This document shows, piece after piece, positions 25,376 through 33,925 of a DNA stretch of 64,000 nucleotides. The notes under the pieces are model-generated. The model saw only the letters and a program-made list of their open reading frames with translations, searched no databases and was not told where the DNA came from. Within the stretch, counting starts at the first letter, position 1. The number at the start of each line of letters is the position of its first letter. Location: positions 186,001 through 250,000 of the forward strand of contig NZ_FRAP01000005.1 in NCBI RefSeq assembly GCF_900142365.1, written 5' to 3'. The translations under genes and the position numbers were made by a program. The stretch is from Pseudonocardia thermophila (GTDB lineage: Bacteria; Actinomycetota; Actinomycetes; Mycobacteriales; Pseudonocardiaceae).

Positions 25376-25951
25376 ATGATGTCCGCCGCACCGAGGTTCG
25401 CGCTGTTCGCGCTGCTGGCGCTCCTGCTCCCGATCGCCACAGCCTGTTCGGCACCACCGCTGGCCGAGGGCGACTGCGCCGTCCCGGACCCGGAGTACCC
25501 GGAGCACCGCTACCAGCGCGCCGACTGCGCCGATCCGGCCGCGCTGCGCGTGCTCACCATCGAGGAGGACGTCACCGAGGGCTGCTACGACGTACCCGGC
25601 GTGACCCGCTCGGTGTTCGAGGAGCAGTGGAACGGCCTCGTGTTCGTCTGCCTCGGGCCGCAGGACGTCGATCCGGCGACCGCGCCCAACGTCGCCGAGG
25701 CCGGGGACTGCTTCGCCGACGACGGCGCGGCGACCGAGACCAGGATGCGCCGCGTCGACTGCGCCGCCCCCGACGCCCGCTACCGCGTCCTCGCCGTCGA
25801 CGACGGGGCCGACCTGCCGGGGGTGAGCCGGAACGAGTGCGTGGACGTGGCGGGCGCGACCACGTCGTACTCCTTCTCACTGCAGGGCGACGAACGCTCG
25901 CTGGGCGGCCTGGTGCACCGCAGGCTGTTCTGCCTCGCGCCGGTCTCCTGA
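25376..25951 (+). CDS. Secreted lipoprotein with two Cys-containing repeats
   Basis: 191 residues from ATG 25376, preceded by a GAGGGGGG tract. A lipoprotein signal peptide ends in LLPIATAC, a lipobox with acylated Cys near residue 24. Two similar domains follow, each with paired Cys (GDCAVPDPEY...RADCADPAALRVL and GDCFADDGA...RVDCAAPDARYRVL). This internal duplication resembles LppU/SCO3897-like actinobacterial lipoproteins. Function unknown. Confidence 0.72.
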   Translation: MMSAAPRFALFALLALLLPIATACSAPPLAEGDCAVPDPEYPEHRYQRADCADPAALRVLTIEEDVTEGCYDVPGVTRSVFEEQWNGLVFVCLGPQDVDPATAPNVAEAGDCFADDGAATETRMRRVDCAAPDARYRVLAVDDGADLPGVSRNECVDVAGATTSYSFSLQGDERSLGGLVHRRLFCLAPVS

Positions 25952-25998
25952 CCAGGCCGGGCGGCGAACGCGGCCGGTTCGTGCCATGTTGGGCAGTG

Positions 25999-26649
25999 AT
26001 GACCGAACCGCGATGGGGAGACCGACCCGGCCCCGACCGCCAGGCCGAGGCGCCGACCGTCCGCCTGCCCGCGCCGCACCAGCCGACGGCGCGGTACGAG
26101 GCCGACCCGTACACCCGCTACTACGCCGACGACCCGGTGCCGGACGAGCGCTGGTCGGGCTACCAGGACGACCTCCAGCAGCCCGAGTACGAACCGGAGC
26201 GCCGGCCGCGCCGGCGCGGGCAGGGCTTCTCGCTGCTCGTGCTGGTGCTCGCCGCGGCCGAGTCGATCCTGCTGTGGCTGGTCACCTACCGGGCTCTGGC
26301 CTCCGTCGACTTCACCTCGGCCGAGCCGTTCGGCCGACTCGGCGGGCACCTGGGCACGTTCGGGCTGCTGGTGCTGGCCACGCTGGTGGTGTTCGTGCTC
26401 GCCCTGCTCGCGATGGTCGTCGCGCGACCCAAGGCGCTCGCCGGGCTCGCGCTGCTCGCCTCGGTCCTGCTGCCGATCGCCGGCGTCGGCATGGGCGTCT
26501 GGTACGGCGGGGACGCGCTGCGGCGCGGCATCGAGGAGTCGGTGAGCGCGACCGGACCGGCCATCGACACCGCCGTCGACCGGGTCGTCGACGAGATCGA
26601 GCGACGGATCGCGGACCTCGATCCCCTGCGCGATCTGCTGCCCGGGTGA
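25999..26649 (+). CDS. Hypothetical membrane protein
   Basis: 216 residues. The N-terminal 70 residues are charged and Tyr/Pro-rich (RYEADPYTRYYADDP). They are followed by three hydrophobic helices (FSLLVLVLAAAESILLWLVT, FGLLVLATLVVFVLALLAMV, ALLASVLLPIAGVGMGVWYG) and an acidic amphipathic C-terminus (VDRVVDEIERRIADLD). No family was recognised. A GTG 3 bp upstream of ATG 25999 is an alternative start. Confidence 0.6.
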   Translation: MTEPRWGDRPGPDRQAEAPTVRLPAPHQPTARYEADPYTRYYADDPVPDERWSGYQDDLQQPEYEPERRPRRRGQGFSLLVLVLAAAESILLWLVTYRALASVDFTSAEPFGRLGGHLGTFGLLVLATLVVFVLALLAMVVARPKALAGLALLASVLLPIAGVGMGVWYGGDALRRGIEESVSATGPAIDTAVDRVVDEIERRIADLDPLRDLLPG

Positions 26650-26668
26650 CCCCGGTCCCCGACGTAGC

Positions 26669-26694
26669 ATTTGTGGAGCGAACGCTCAACAAAT
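26669..26694. promoter_or_regulatory. TetR-type operator upstream of the SMR gene
   Basis: ATTTGTGGAGCG-AA-CGCTCAACAAAT pairs at 11 of 12 positions. A -10-like TAGCAT (26665-26670) overlaps its left end, and the SMR start is 13 bp beyond its right end. Binding by the TetR encoded directly downstream would repress both genes. Confidence 0.7.
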
Positions 26695-26706
26695 GGAGGA
26701 CCGGGG

Positions 26707-27036
26707 ATGTGGTTCTGGCTAGCGCTGGCGATCGCCGCCGAGGTCACCGCCACGATCTCGCTGCGGCTCTCGGAGGGGTTCACCAAGCTCCTGCCGTCGG
26801 CGCTGGTCGTGGTCGGGTACGTGGTGGCGTTCGGCGCGCTGTCGCAGGCCCTGGTCCGCGGGATGCCGGTCGGGGTCGCGTACGGCGTGTGGTCCGCGAT
26901 CGGCGTCGCGCTCGTCGCGCTGATCGGAGCCGCGTTCCTCGGCGAGTCGCTGACCTGGGTGCAGATCGGCGGCATCGGCCTGGTGATCGCCGGCGTGCTG
27001 GCGCTGGAGCTGGGCCGGACGGCGCCGCATGGCTGA
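26707..27036 (+). CDS. Small multidrug resistance (SMR) efflux protein
   Basis: 109 residues and four hydrophobic helices. The membrane-embedded glutamate is in helix 1 (LALAIAAEVTATISLRLSEG), and helix 3 contains GVAYGVWSAIGVALVALIGA, typical of EmrE/QacE/SugE-type proteins. ATG 26707 is preferred (GGAGGACCGGGG upstream). It exports cationic drugs in exchange for protons. It overlaps the following tetR by 8 bp, a common resistance-regulator pair. Confidence 0.9.
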   Translation: MWFWLALAIAAEVTATISLRLSEGFTKLLPSALVVVGYVVAFGALSQALVRGMPVGVAYGVWSAIGVALVALIGAAFLGESLTWVQIGGIGLVIAGVLALELGRTAPHG

Positions 27037-27610
27037 GCCGGCCACCGATCCCACCGCCGAGACGGACGGCCGGCGCCGCCGCGGCCGGCAGCGCCGCCAG
27101 GCCCTCGTCGAGGCGACCCGGCGACTGATCGGCCGCGAGGGCCTCTCGGCGGTGAGCCAGCGCGCGGTCGCCGCCGAGGCCGGGCTGCCGCCCAGCTCGG
27201 TCTACTACTACTTCGCGACGATCGACGATCTCGTGCGCGCGGTCCTCGTCGACTGCAACGACCGCTTCCTCGCCGCCCTGGACGCCCTGCCGACCGGCCC
27301 GGACGCCGTGCGCGCGATCGCCGAGGCCACCGTCGGGCTCGTCCGGGGCAGTCGCGAGGACGTGCTCGCCGAACTGGAGCTGTGGATGCAGGGCGCCCGC
27401 CACCCGGCGCTGCGCGGCGAGATCGACCGCTGGAACGCCGCCGTCCGCCGGGCGGCGACCGCGCTCACCGACGACCCGGTCGCGATCGACGCCGTCGTCG
27501 CAGCGATCAACGGCTGGTACTGGCTGGCCACGACCACCGACGACCACCCGGCCGAGCACCTGGAGGCCGTGCTGCGCCACATCGTCGCCGGCGGGCCAGC
27601 ACCCGCCTGA
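27029..27610 (+). CDS. TetR-family regulator of the SMR pump
   Basis: 193 residues. After a basic N-terminal extension the HTH is ATRRLIGREGLSAVSQRAVA followed by AGLPPSSVYYYFATIDDLV. The C-terminal domain (AINGWYWLATTTDDHP) is of the TetR_C type. It starts inside the end of the SMR gene (8-bp overlap), and the palindrome at 26669-26694 is the probable operator for the pair. Confidence 0.87.
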   Translation: MAEPATDPTAETDGRRRRGRQRRQALVEATRRLIGREGLSAVSQRAVAAEAGLPPSSVYYYFATIDDLVRAVLVDCNDRFLAALDALPTGPDAVRAIAEATVGLVRGSREDVLAELELWMQGARHPALRGEIDRWNAAVRRAATALTDDPVAIDAVVAAINGWYWLATTTDDHPAEHLEAVLRHIVAGGPAPA

Positions 27611-27658
27611 TCCGCGACCAACCCTCACGCGCATCGCCCGGATGGACTATTGCCTCCC

Positions 27659-27696
27659 TGGACATGTATGTCCATAGTTCGACATCATTGTCGAAC
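27659..27696. promoter_or_regulatory. Two adjacent perfect palindromes upstream of the aromatic-acid transporter
   Basis: TGGACAT-GT-ATGTCCA (27659-27674) and GTTCGACA-TCAT-TGTCGAAC (27677-27696) are both perfect dyads, only 2 bp apart. They sit 12 to 49 bp upstream of a short coupled reading frame and the MFS gene. A 14/20 match to the second lies over the promoter at 29792-29811. Confidence 0.7.
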
Positions 27697-27707
27697 ACGG
27701 AGGCGAC

Positions 27708-27767
27708 ATGACGAAGGTGTCGACGAACCGGACCACGCTCTCCACGACCCGCGCGGTGCCCCGATGA
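27708..27767 (+). CDS. 19-codon leader reading frame coupled to the MFS gene
   Basis: ATG 27708 is preceded by GGAGG (27699-27703). It encodes MTKVSTNRTTLSTTRAVPR, with TGA at 27765-27767 overlapping the MFS ATG (27764) as ATGA. The peptide is Thr/Ser/Arg-rich and resembles nothing known. The MFS gene lacks its own ribosome-binding site, so translation of this leader probably delivers ribosomes to it. Whether the peptide itself matters is unknown. Confidence 0.5.
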   Translation: MTKVSTNRTTLSTTRAVPR

Positions 27768-28990
27768 GCGGCCACCCGCGCGCCGCCGCCGCGGTCGCGC
27801 TCTGCTTCGGCGCGATCGTCTTCGACGGCTACGACCTGATCATCTACGGCTCGGCCGTGCCCGCGCTGCTCCAGTACGAGCCGTGGGGGCTCACCCCGGC
27901 GCAGGCCGGCGCGATCGGCAGCTACGCGCTGCTCGGCATGTTCGTCGGCGCGATCGCGGCGGGCACGCTCACCGACCTCGTGGGCCGCCGCCGGCTGTTC
28001 ATCGCCTCGCTGGCCTGGTTCTCGCTGATGATGGCGCTGGTCGCCGCCGCACCGGACCCGACGACGCTGGGCCTGTTCCGGTTCCTCGCCGGACTGGGCT
28101 TCGGCGGCATCCCGCCGACGGCGATCGCACTGGTCGTCGAGGTGGCCCCGGCGGCGCGCAAGCACCTGGTGAACGGCCTGATGCTGTGCGGGTTCCCGGT
28201 CGGCGGGGTGGTCGCGTCGCTGCTGGCGATCGCGCTGCTCGAACCCGCCGGGTTCCGCGCGCTGTTCGCGATCGGTGCGCTCCCGCTGATCACTCTCGTG
28301 CCGCTGGCGGTCTGGCTGCTGCCTGAGTCGCCCAGCTTCTCCGGCCGGACCCGCACGCAGCGCGGTGAGCTCGCCCGGCTGCTGCGCGGTCGGTCCTCGA
28401 TCGCGACACTGCTGTTCGTCGTCGCGAACTTCTGCGGGTTCCTGCTGGTGTTCGGCCTCAACACGTGGCTGCCGCAGCTCATGCGCGGCGCAGGCTACGA
28501 GCTGGGCTCTGCGCTGGCGTTCCTGCTCGTGCTGAACGTCGGGGCCATCGCGGGCGGGATCGGCGGATCGGCGCTGGCCGACGGGGTCGGCAGCCGCTGG
28601 GTCGCGACGGCCCTGTTCGCGGCGGCCGTCGCAGCGCTGGCGCTGATCGCGGTGCCGCTGCCGACGGTGGTGCTGCACCTGCTGGTGTTCGTGGCGGGTG
28701 CGGCCACGACCGGCAACCAGATCGTCGTCTACGGCTACGTGGCAGCCCACTACCCGCCGACGAACCGGGCGACGGCGCTGGGCCTGTCCAGCGGTATCGG
28801 CCGGCTCGGCGCGGTCACCGGCCCAGCGTTGGGCGGGGCGCTGGTGGCAGCCGGGATCGGCCTGGCGGGGAACGTCGGCGTCTTCGCGATCGTCGCCGTG
28901 GCCGGCGCGCTGGCCTGCGCGCTCGTGCCCCGTCCCGCCGCGACGGGGGCGATGGCCGACACCCCGGCCACGGCGCGCACCACGTCGTGA
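27764..28990 (+). CDS. MFS transporter, aromatic acid:H+ symporter (AAHS) type
   Basis: 408 residues and 12 hydrophobic helices. Helix 1 has the acidic motif FDGYDLIIYGSAVPAL (D-G-x-D) typical of AAHS carriers, the helix 2-3 loop has GTLTDLVGRRR, and GFGGIPPTAIALVVEVAP is in helix 4/5. AAHS members import benzoate-like acids. ATG 27764 is chosen by the ATGA coupling to the leader frame. It stands at the head of an aromatic catabolic cluster and likely brings in its substrate. Confidence 0.87.
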   Translation: MSGHPRAAAAVALCFGAIVFDGYDLIIYGSAVPALLQYEPWGLTPAQAGAIGSYALLGMFVGAIAAGTLTDLVGRRRLFIASLAWFSLMMALVAAAPDPTTLGLFRFLAGLGFGGIPPTAIALVVEVAPAARKHLVNGLMLCGFPVGGVVASLLAIALLEPAGFRALFAIGALPLITLVPLAVWLLPESPSFSGRTRTQRGELARLLRGRSSIATLLFVVANFCGFLLVFGLNTWLPQLMRGAGYELGSALAFLLVLNVGAIAGGIGGSALADGVGSRWVATALFAAAVAALALIAVPLPTVVLHLLVFVAGAATTGNQIVVYGYVAAHYPPTNRATALGLSSGIGRLGAVTGPALGGALVAAGIGLAGNVGVFAIVAVAGALACALVPRPAATGAMADTPATARTTS

Positions 28991-29022
28991 GCCGCGGCGG
29001 ACCGGTGCGGCAGGATGACCCG

Positions 29023-29730
29023 ATGGCCCGGCAGCAGAACCGACGGCGGCTCGTGTCGAACGAGCTGCTCGAGCACGCCGCCCGACTGTTCGCCACCCAG
29101 GGCTACGCCAACACCTCCTTCCAGGACATCGCCGACGCGATGGGCATCAGCCGCCCGGCGCTGTACCACTACGTGTCCAACAAGGAGGAGATCCTCGCCG
29201 CACTGGTCCGCGACGTCCTCGAACGCGTCGTGGAGATCCTCGAGGAGGCGCGGGCCCGCGAGGACCTCTCCGCGGATGCCCGCGTGGCGGAGGCCCTGCG
29301 CCGCATCGTGATCAACAACGCCCGCAACACCACTCGTTTCCGGCTGCTCGACCGCAGCGAGCCGGACCTGCCCGCCGAGATCGCCGACCTGCACCGACAG
29401 GCCCGCCGCCGTGTGCTGGAGCTGCTCACCGGCATGATCGAGGACGCGACGCACGCCGGCCGCTTCCGCCCGCTCCCGGCCCGCACGGTCGCGCTCGGGA
29501 TGCTCGGCATGGCCAACTGGGTGGCCTGGTGGTACCGCCCGGGCAGGGACGAGGACGCCGAGTCGATCGCCGACGCGCTCGTCGAGCTCGCGATGTCAGG
29601 CGTCCGCCGCGACGACGACCGCCAGGTCGCCCCCGGCCCGTGGGCCGCGCTCGCGCTGGTCAAGGAGGATCTGGCACATCTGGAGAAGACGCTGTCCGCT
29701 GTGCTGGACACGCGGCCCGACCAGCAGTAG
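29023..29730 (+). CDS. TetR-family regulator of the aromatic cluster
   Basis: 235 residues from ATG 29023. The HTH is AARLFATQGYANTSFQDIAD then MGISRPALYHYVSNKEEIL. The C-terminal domain contains LGMLGMANWVAWWYRPGR, usual in TetR_C_33/KstR2-like regulators that often respond to CoA thioesters. It lies between the transporter and the ligase operon, and related operator sequences occur before both (27677-27696 and 29792-29811), so it probably controls both. Confidence 0.85.
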   Translation: MARQQNRRRLVSNELLEHAARLFATQGYANTSFQDIADAMGISRPALYHYVSNKEEILAALVRDVLERVVEILEEARAREDLSADARVAEALRRIVINNARNTTRFRLLDRSEPDLPAEIADLHRQARRRVLELLTGMIEDATHAGRFRPLPARTVALGMLGMANWVAWWYRPGRDEDAESIADALVELAMSGVRRDDDRQVAPGPWAALALVKEDLAHLEKTLSAVLDTRPDQQ

Positions 29731-29773
29731 TCCGTTCCCGACGAAGCTCCCCGGGCTGCACACACCCATCGGA

Positions 29774-29801
29774 TTGACATAAACGTCGATTGTTCTACAC
29801 T
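29774..29801 (+). promoter_or_regulatory. Promoter of the aryl-CoA ligase operon
   Basis: TTGACA (29774-29779) and TACACT (29796-29801) are separated by 16 bp. The ligase GTG start is 25 bp past the -10, with TGGAGG at 29816-29821. A TetR-like half-palindromic site overlaps the -10 box. Confidence 0.65.
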
Positions 29802-29811
29802 ATCGTCATAC
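29792..29811. promoter_or_regulatory. Degenerate TetR operator over the ligase promoter
   Basis: GTTCTACA-CTAT-CGTCATAC matches the perfect dyad at 27677-27696 at 14 of 20 positions, including GTTC, ACA and GTC. It overlaps the -10 box. It is not itself a strong palindrome, so it is a weaker candidate site. Confidence 0.4.
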
Positions 29812-29826
29812 CTTCTGGAGGTCCCC

Positions 29827-31500
29827 GTGCCCGACGATGCGGACTCCGCCCCACCGTTCCCACCCGACCGCGTCGCGCAGTACCGCCGGGCCGGTCTCTG
29901 GACCGGCGAGCCGCTCGGGGACGTGCTGCGCCGCGCCGCCCGCGCGCACGCCGAACGGCCGGCCCTGGTCACCGTCGAGACCCGACTGACCCACGCCGAG
30001 CTCGACGCACTGACCGACGACTTCGCCGCCGGGTTGCTCGCCGCCACGCCGCTGCGACCCGGCGACCGCGTGGTGTTCCAGAGCGGCAACGAGGCCGAGA
30101 CCGTGATCGCCTACTACGGCTGCGTCAAGGCGGGCGTCGTCCCGGTCGCCACGCTGCCCCAGCACGGGGAACGCGAGATCGCGCACCTCGCGGCGCACAC
30201 CGGCGCCCGCGGCCACCTCGTGCAGGCCGACTTCCGCAACCGCGACCTCGTCGCGCTCGGCGCCCGGCTCGGCATCGACACGCTGATCGTCGCGCGCGCC
30301 GCCGCACCGGACGGCGCGATCGGGTTCGCCGACGTCCTCGCCGCGGGTCGCGATCCGCGGGCCCGCACTGCGCTCGCCGCCGTCGAGATCGACCCGTTGG
30401 GCCTGGTCGCGCTGCAGCTGTCCGGCGGCACGACGGGACTGCCGAAGGTGGCTCCGCGCCGCCACGAGGAGTACGTCTACAACTCCCGGGTCTGGGCGGA
30501 GGCGCTGGAGCTGACCGCGGAGTCGGTGATCCTGCACCCACTGCCGATCATGCACAACGCGGGGATCTCCGCCGCGCTGCAACCGGCCCACCTGGTCGGC
30601 GGGACGTGCGTGGTCGCGCCCGTCGGCGATCCCGGTCCGACGCTCGAACTGATCGCGAAGGAGCAGGTCACCGTCCTGCCGGTGGTCCCGCCGGCCGTGG
30701 CGATCCGCCTGCTGGAGCACCCGCAGGCCCGCCACGCCGACCTGTCCAGCCTGCGGCGGTTCGTGATCGGCGGGCAGCGCCCGAGCGCGGAGCTGATCGA
30801 ACGGCTCGAACGCGAGCTGGGGATCCGCGCACTGCAGATGTTCGGGATGGCCGAGGGCATGTTCCTCTACGTCCCGCCCGATGCTCCCGAGTGGGCGCGG
30901 CTGCACACCGTCGGCGCCACGATCTCGCCGGCCGACGAGGTCCGCGTGCTCGAGGTGGGCGGCGACGAAGAGGTGCCCGACGGGACCCTCGGGGAGCTGT
31001 CCTGCCGCGGCCCGTACACGATCCCCGGCTACTACCGCGCCGCGCAGCACAACGCCGCGACGTTCACCGCCGACGGCTTCTACCGCACCGGCGACCTCGT
31101 CACCCGCCACGTGGTCGACGGGCGTGCGTACTACGCGATCGACGGTCGGATCAAGGACGTCATCAACCGCGGCGCCGAGAAGATCCACGCCGAGGAGGTC
31201 GAGGAGCTGCTCGTGCGGCATCCCGACGTCCGCAGCGCGGCGCTCGTCGGCATGCCCGACCCGGTGCTCGGCGAGCGCATCTGCGCCTACCTCGTGCTCG
31301 CCGACGGCGCCGCGGCGCCGACGGTCGCCTCGATGGCCGAGTTCCTGCTCGGTGAGGGGCTGGCGAAGTTCAAACTCCCCGAGCGGATCGAGGTCGTCCC
31401 GGCCTTCCCGCTCACCGACGTCGGCAAGGTCTCCAAGAAGGACCTGCGCGCCGACATCCAGCTCAAGCTCGCGAAGGAGAAGGAGGGGATCGGCGCATGA
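29827..31500 (+). CDS. Aryl-acid AMP ligase / aryl-CoA ligase (DhbE/benzoate-CoA ligase type)
   Basis: 557 residues from GTG 29827. Adenylation motifs are in order: the P-loop LQLSGGTTGLPKVAPRRHEE, IMHNAGISAAL, FGMAEGMFLY, DGFYRTGDLV, GRIKDVINRGAEKIHAEEVE, and the C-terminal Lys in VGKVSKKDL. The HNAGI-type active-site segment resembles ligases for (hydroxy/amino)benzoates. It activates an aromatic acid to an acyl-AMP and probably the CoA ester. The hydroxylase gene overlaps its stop by 4 bp, suggesting salicylate or anthranilate as substrate (inference). Confidence 0.85.
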   Translation: MPDDADSAPPFPPDRVAQYRRAGLWTGEPLGDVLRRAARAHAERPALVTVETRLTHAELDALTDDFAAGLLAATPLRPGDRVVFQSGNEAETVIAYYGCVKAGVVPVATLPQHGEREIAHLAAHTGARGHLVQADFRNRDLVALGARLGIDTLIVARAAAPDGAIGFADVLAAGRDPRARTALAAVEIDPLGLVALQLSGGTTGLPKVAPRRHEEYVYNSRVWAEALELTAESVILHPLPIMHNAGISAALQPAHLVGGTCVVAPVGDPGPTLELIAKEQVTVLPVVPPAVAIRLLEHPQARHADLSSLRRFVIGGQRPSAELIERLERELGIRALQMFGMAEGMFLYVPPDAPEWARLHTVGATISPADEVRVLEVGGDEEVPDGTLGELSCRGPYTIPGYYRAAQHNAATFTADGFYRTGDLVTRHVVDGRAYYAIDGRIKDVINRGAEKIHAEEVEELLVRHPDVRSAALVGMPDPVLGERICAYLVLADGAAAPTVASMAEFLLGEGLAKFKLPERIEVVPAFPLTDVGKVSKKDLRADIQLKLAKEKEGIGA

Positions 31501-33053
31501 GGCTCGACAAGATCGCCGTCCTCGGCGGCGGACCCGGCGGTCTCTACGCCGCCCGCCTGTTCAAGCTGGCCCACCCCGACGCGGTCGTCGAGGTGCACGA
31601 GCAGGGCGCCCCGGACACGACGTTCGGGTTCGGCGTCGCGCTCGCCGGGCGCACCCAGCGCAACCTGGAGGAGGCCGATCCCGCCACCCAGGCCGACATC
31701 CGCGCCGCGGGGCGCGCCTACGACATGCGGCTGCTCGTCGGCGGCGCGGAGTCCCGGGTGCACAACGGCCCGCTGATCGGCATCGGGCGCACCGCGCTGC
31801 TGACCGTGCTCGACCGGCACGCCCGCGAAGCCGGGGTGCAGCTGCACTACGGGCGGCGCACGCGGCTGGCGGACCTCGACGCCGATCTCGTGATCGTCGC
31901 CGACGGGGTGAGCAGCCGCACCCGTACCGAGCACGCCGCCGACTTCGGCGCCGAGGTCGAGGTCGCCGGCGGACTGTACCTGTGGGCGGGCACCGACTTC
32001 GCGCTGGAGACGGCGATCTTCGCGCCGGTCACCACCGCGCACGGCACGTTCGTCACGCACGCCTACCCGTACTCGGCCGACCGCAGCACGTTCCTCGTCG
32101 AGACCGACGAGGACACCTGGCGGGCCGCCGGGTTCGACGCCACCACCGACGCGACCCCGCTGGACGCCTCCGACGCCGCGTCGCTGGCGTACCTGCAGGA
32201 GGCGTTCGCCGAGCACCTGCAGGGGCACCGGCTGATCGGCAACCGCACCCGCTGGCTGCGGTTCCGGACCGTGACCTGTGCGCGCTGGACCCGCGGCAAC
32301 GCCGTGCTGCTCGGCGACGCCGCGCACACCGCGCACTACTCGGTCGGTTCCGGCACGAAGCTCGCGATGGAGGACGCGATCGCGCTGCGCGACGCGGTCG
32401 CCGCCGCCCCGGACCTGCCCACCGCGTTCGCGGTCTACGAGCAGCAGCGCCGCCCGCAGGTGGAGCGGCTGCAGGAGTTGGCCCGGCGCAGCCGCCGCTG
32501 GTGGGACTCGTTCCCGCGGCGCACCGATCTGCCGGTCGACCAACTCATGCTCGCCTACATGACCCGTACCGGGAACGTCGGCCTGCAGCGGTTCGCCGGC
32601 ACCAACCCGGAGACCGTGCGGCGCGGGCTCGCGCAGTTCGCCGACGTCCTGCCGGAGCAGGTGGACCTCGACGACACGGTCGGCTGGGTGCTGGCCCGCC
32701 CGTTCGGCGACCGCCCGAACCGGATCGTGGCGCCCGAGGAGCGCGATGCGTTCAGCGCCGACCTCGTCCGCGTCCCCGTCGCGCTCGACGCCCCGTGGGG
32801 CGAGGCGGGCGACCTGCTCGTCAAGCAGCTGCACGACCTGGCCGCCACCGGCAGGCGCGGGTTCTGGCTCACCGGCCCGGCCGACCGCGGCAGCCTGCTC
32901 GACCGACTCGATCTGGGTGAACGGCTCCGGTCCGAGACCGCCGGGATCGTCGTCGTCGAGGGCCCCGCCGCGCACCTGGCCGATCTCGCCGCGGGCGTCG
33001 CCTCCGGGCGCGCCGACCTCGTCTGCCCCACCACCCAGGAGAACCCGTCATGA
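31497..33053 (+). CDS. FAD monooxygenase of the salicylyl-CoA 5-hydroxylase / anthraniloyl-CoA monooxygenase type
   Basis: 518 residues. The dinucleotide fold is VLGGGPGGLYAARLFKL; the flavin Gly-Asp motif is LLGDAAHTAHYSVGSGTKLA with AMEDAIAL after it. The C-terminal 130 residues (LTGPADRGSLLDRLDLGERL, VVVEGPAAHLADLAAGVASG) match the tail of salicylyl-CoA hydroxylase-like proteins. The old-yellow-enzyme module found in bifunctional anthraniloyl-CoA monooxygenases (about 760 residues) is missing. It hydroxylates or dearomatises the aryl-CoA made by the upstream ligase. ATGA overlaps join it to both neighbours. Confidence 0.82.
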   Translation: MRLDKIAVLGGGPGGLYAARLFKLAHPDAVVEVHEQGAPDTTFGFGVALAGRTQRNLEEADPATQADIRAAGRAYDMRLLVGGAESRVHNGPLIGIGRTALLTVLDRHAREAGVQLHYGRRTRLADLDADLVIVADGVSSRTRTEHAADFGAEVEVAGGLYLWAGTDFALETAIFAPVTTAHGTFVTHAYPYSADRSTFLVETDEDTWRAAGFDATTDATPLDASDAASLAYLQEAFAEHLQGHRLIGNRTRWLRFRTVTCARWTRGNAVLLGDAAHTAHYSVGSGTKLAMEDAIALRDAVAAAPDLPTAFAVYEQQRRPQVERLQELARRSRRWWDSFPRRTDLPVDQLMLAYMTRTGNVGLQRFAGTNPETVRRGLAQFADVLPEQVDLDDTVGWVLARPFGDRPNRIVAPEERDAFSADLVRVPVALDAPWGEAGDLLVKQLHDLAATGRRGFWLTGPADRGSLLDRLDLGERLRSETAGIVVVEGPAAHLADLAAGVASGRADLVCPTTQENPS

Positions 33054-33844
33054 CCCAGCACCGCGGGCGCGGTGGCGACCTGACCGTCCACCGCATCGGG
33101 CTGGTCGTGCCCAGCTCGAACGTCACCGTGGAGACGGAGCTGCCGCAGCTCCTTGAGCGGCACCCCACGGCGCGGTTCTCCTTCCACTCCACGCGGATGC
33201 GCATGCACACGGTGTCGCCCGAGGAGCTGCGGGCGATGAACGCCCAGCGCGAGCGCTGCGTCGACGAGATCGGCGACGCCGGGGTCGACGCGGTGCTCTA
33301 CGCCTGCCTGGTCGCGCTCATGGCGCAGGGCCACGTCGACGGCGAGGGCGAGCACGAGCGCACCGAACGGGCCGTCGCCGAGCAGCTCGCCGCCCGCGGG
33401 CTCGCCCCGCAGGTGACCTCCAGCGCGGGCGCGCTCCTGCACGCGCTGCGCGCCGCCGGCGCCGATCGAGTCGCGCTGGTCATGCCGTACCTGCGGCCGG
33501 TCGCCGAGCTGGTCGTCGCCTACCTGGAGGCGGAGGGCGTCACCGTGACGGATTGGCGGGCGCTGGAGGTGGCCGACAACGCCGAGGTCGGTTGCATCCC
33601 GGGGGATCGCGTGCTGGGCGCGGCCCGCGCGCTCGACCTCTCCGACGCCGCCGCGCTGGTGATCTCCGCCTGCGTGCAGATGCCGTCGCTGCCGCTCGTG
33701 CAGCAGGCGGAGGACGAGTTCGGGCTACTGGTGCTCTCGGCCGCGACGGCGGGTGCGTTCACGCTGCTCGACCGGCTCGGGCTGCCCGTCGACCTGCCCG
33801 GCGCGGGCCGGCTGCTCATCCGCGACGCGCCGGTCGGTGTGTAG
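33050..33844 (+). CDS. Asp/Glu racemase-superfamily protein, maleate cis-trans isomerase-like
   Basis: 264 residues. It begins with the family sequence HRIGLVVPSSNVTVETELPQ and SFHSTRMRMHTV. Two candidate catalytic Cys lie in LYACLVALM and VISACVQMPSLPLVQ, as in maleate isomerases and arylmalonate decarboxylases. In ring-cleavage pathways the isomerase acts on maleate or maleamate; the true substrate here is unknown. It overlaps the hydroxylase gene by 4 bp. Confidence 0.78.
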   Translation: MTQHRGRGGDLTVHRIGLVVPSSNVTVETELPQLLERHPTARFSFHSTRMRMHTVSPEELRAMNAQRERCVDEIGDAGVDAVLYACLVALMAQGHVDGEGEHERTERAVAEQLAARGLAPQVTSSAGALLHALRAAGADRVALVMPYLRPVAELVVAYLEAEGVTVTDWRALEVADNAEVGCIPGDRVLGAARALDLSDAAALVISACVQMPSLPLVQQAEDEFGLLVLSAATAGAFTLLDRLGLPVDLPGAGRLLIRDAPVGV

Positions 33845-33925
33845 CGACCGACGGCGTCTCGGGGATGGTGCGGGCCGGGTCGAGGCGCCAAGGTGGACGG
33901 GCACCGCCGATACCGAGGAGCCCGC

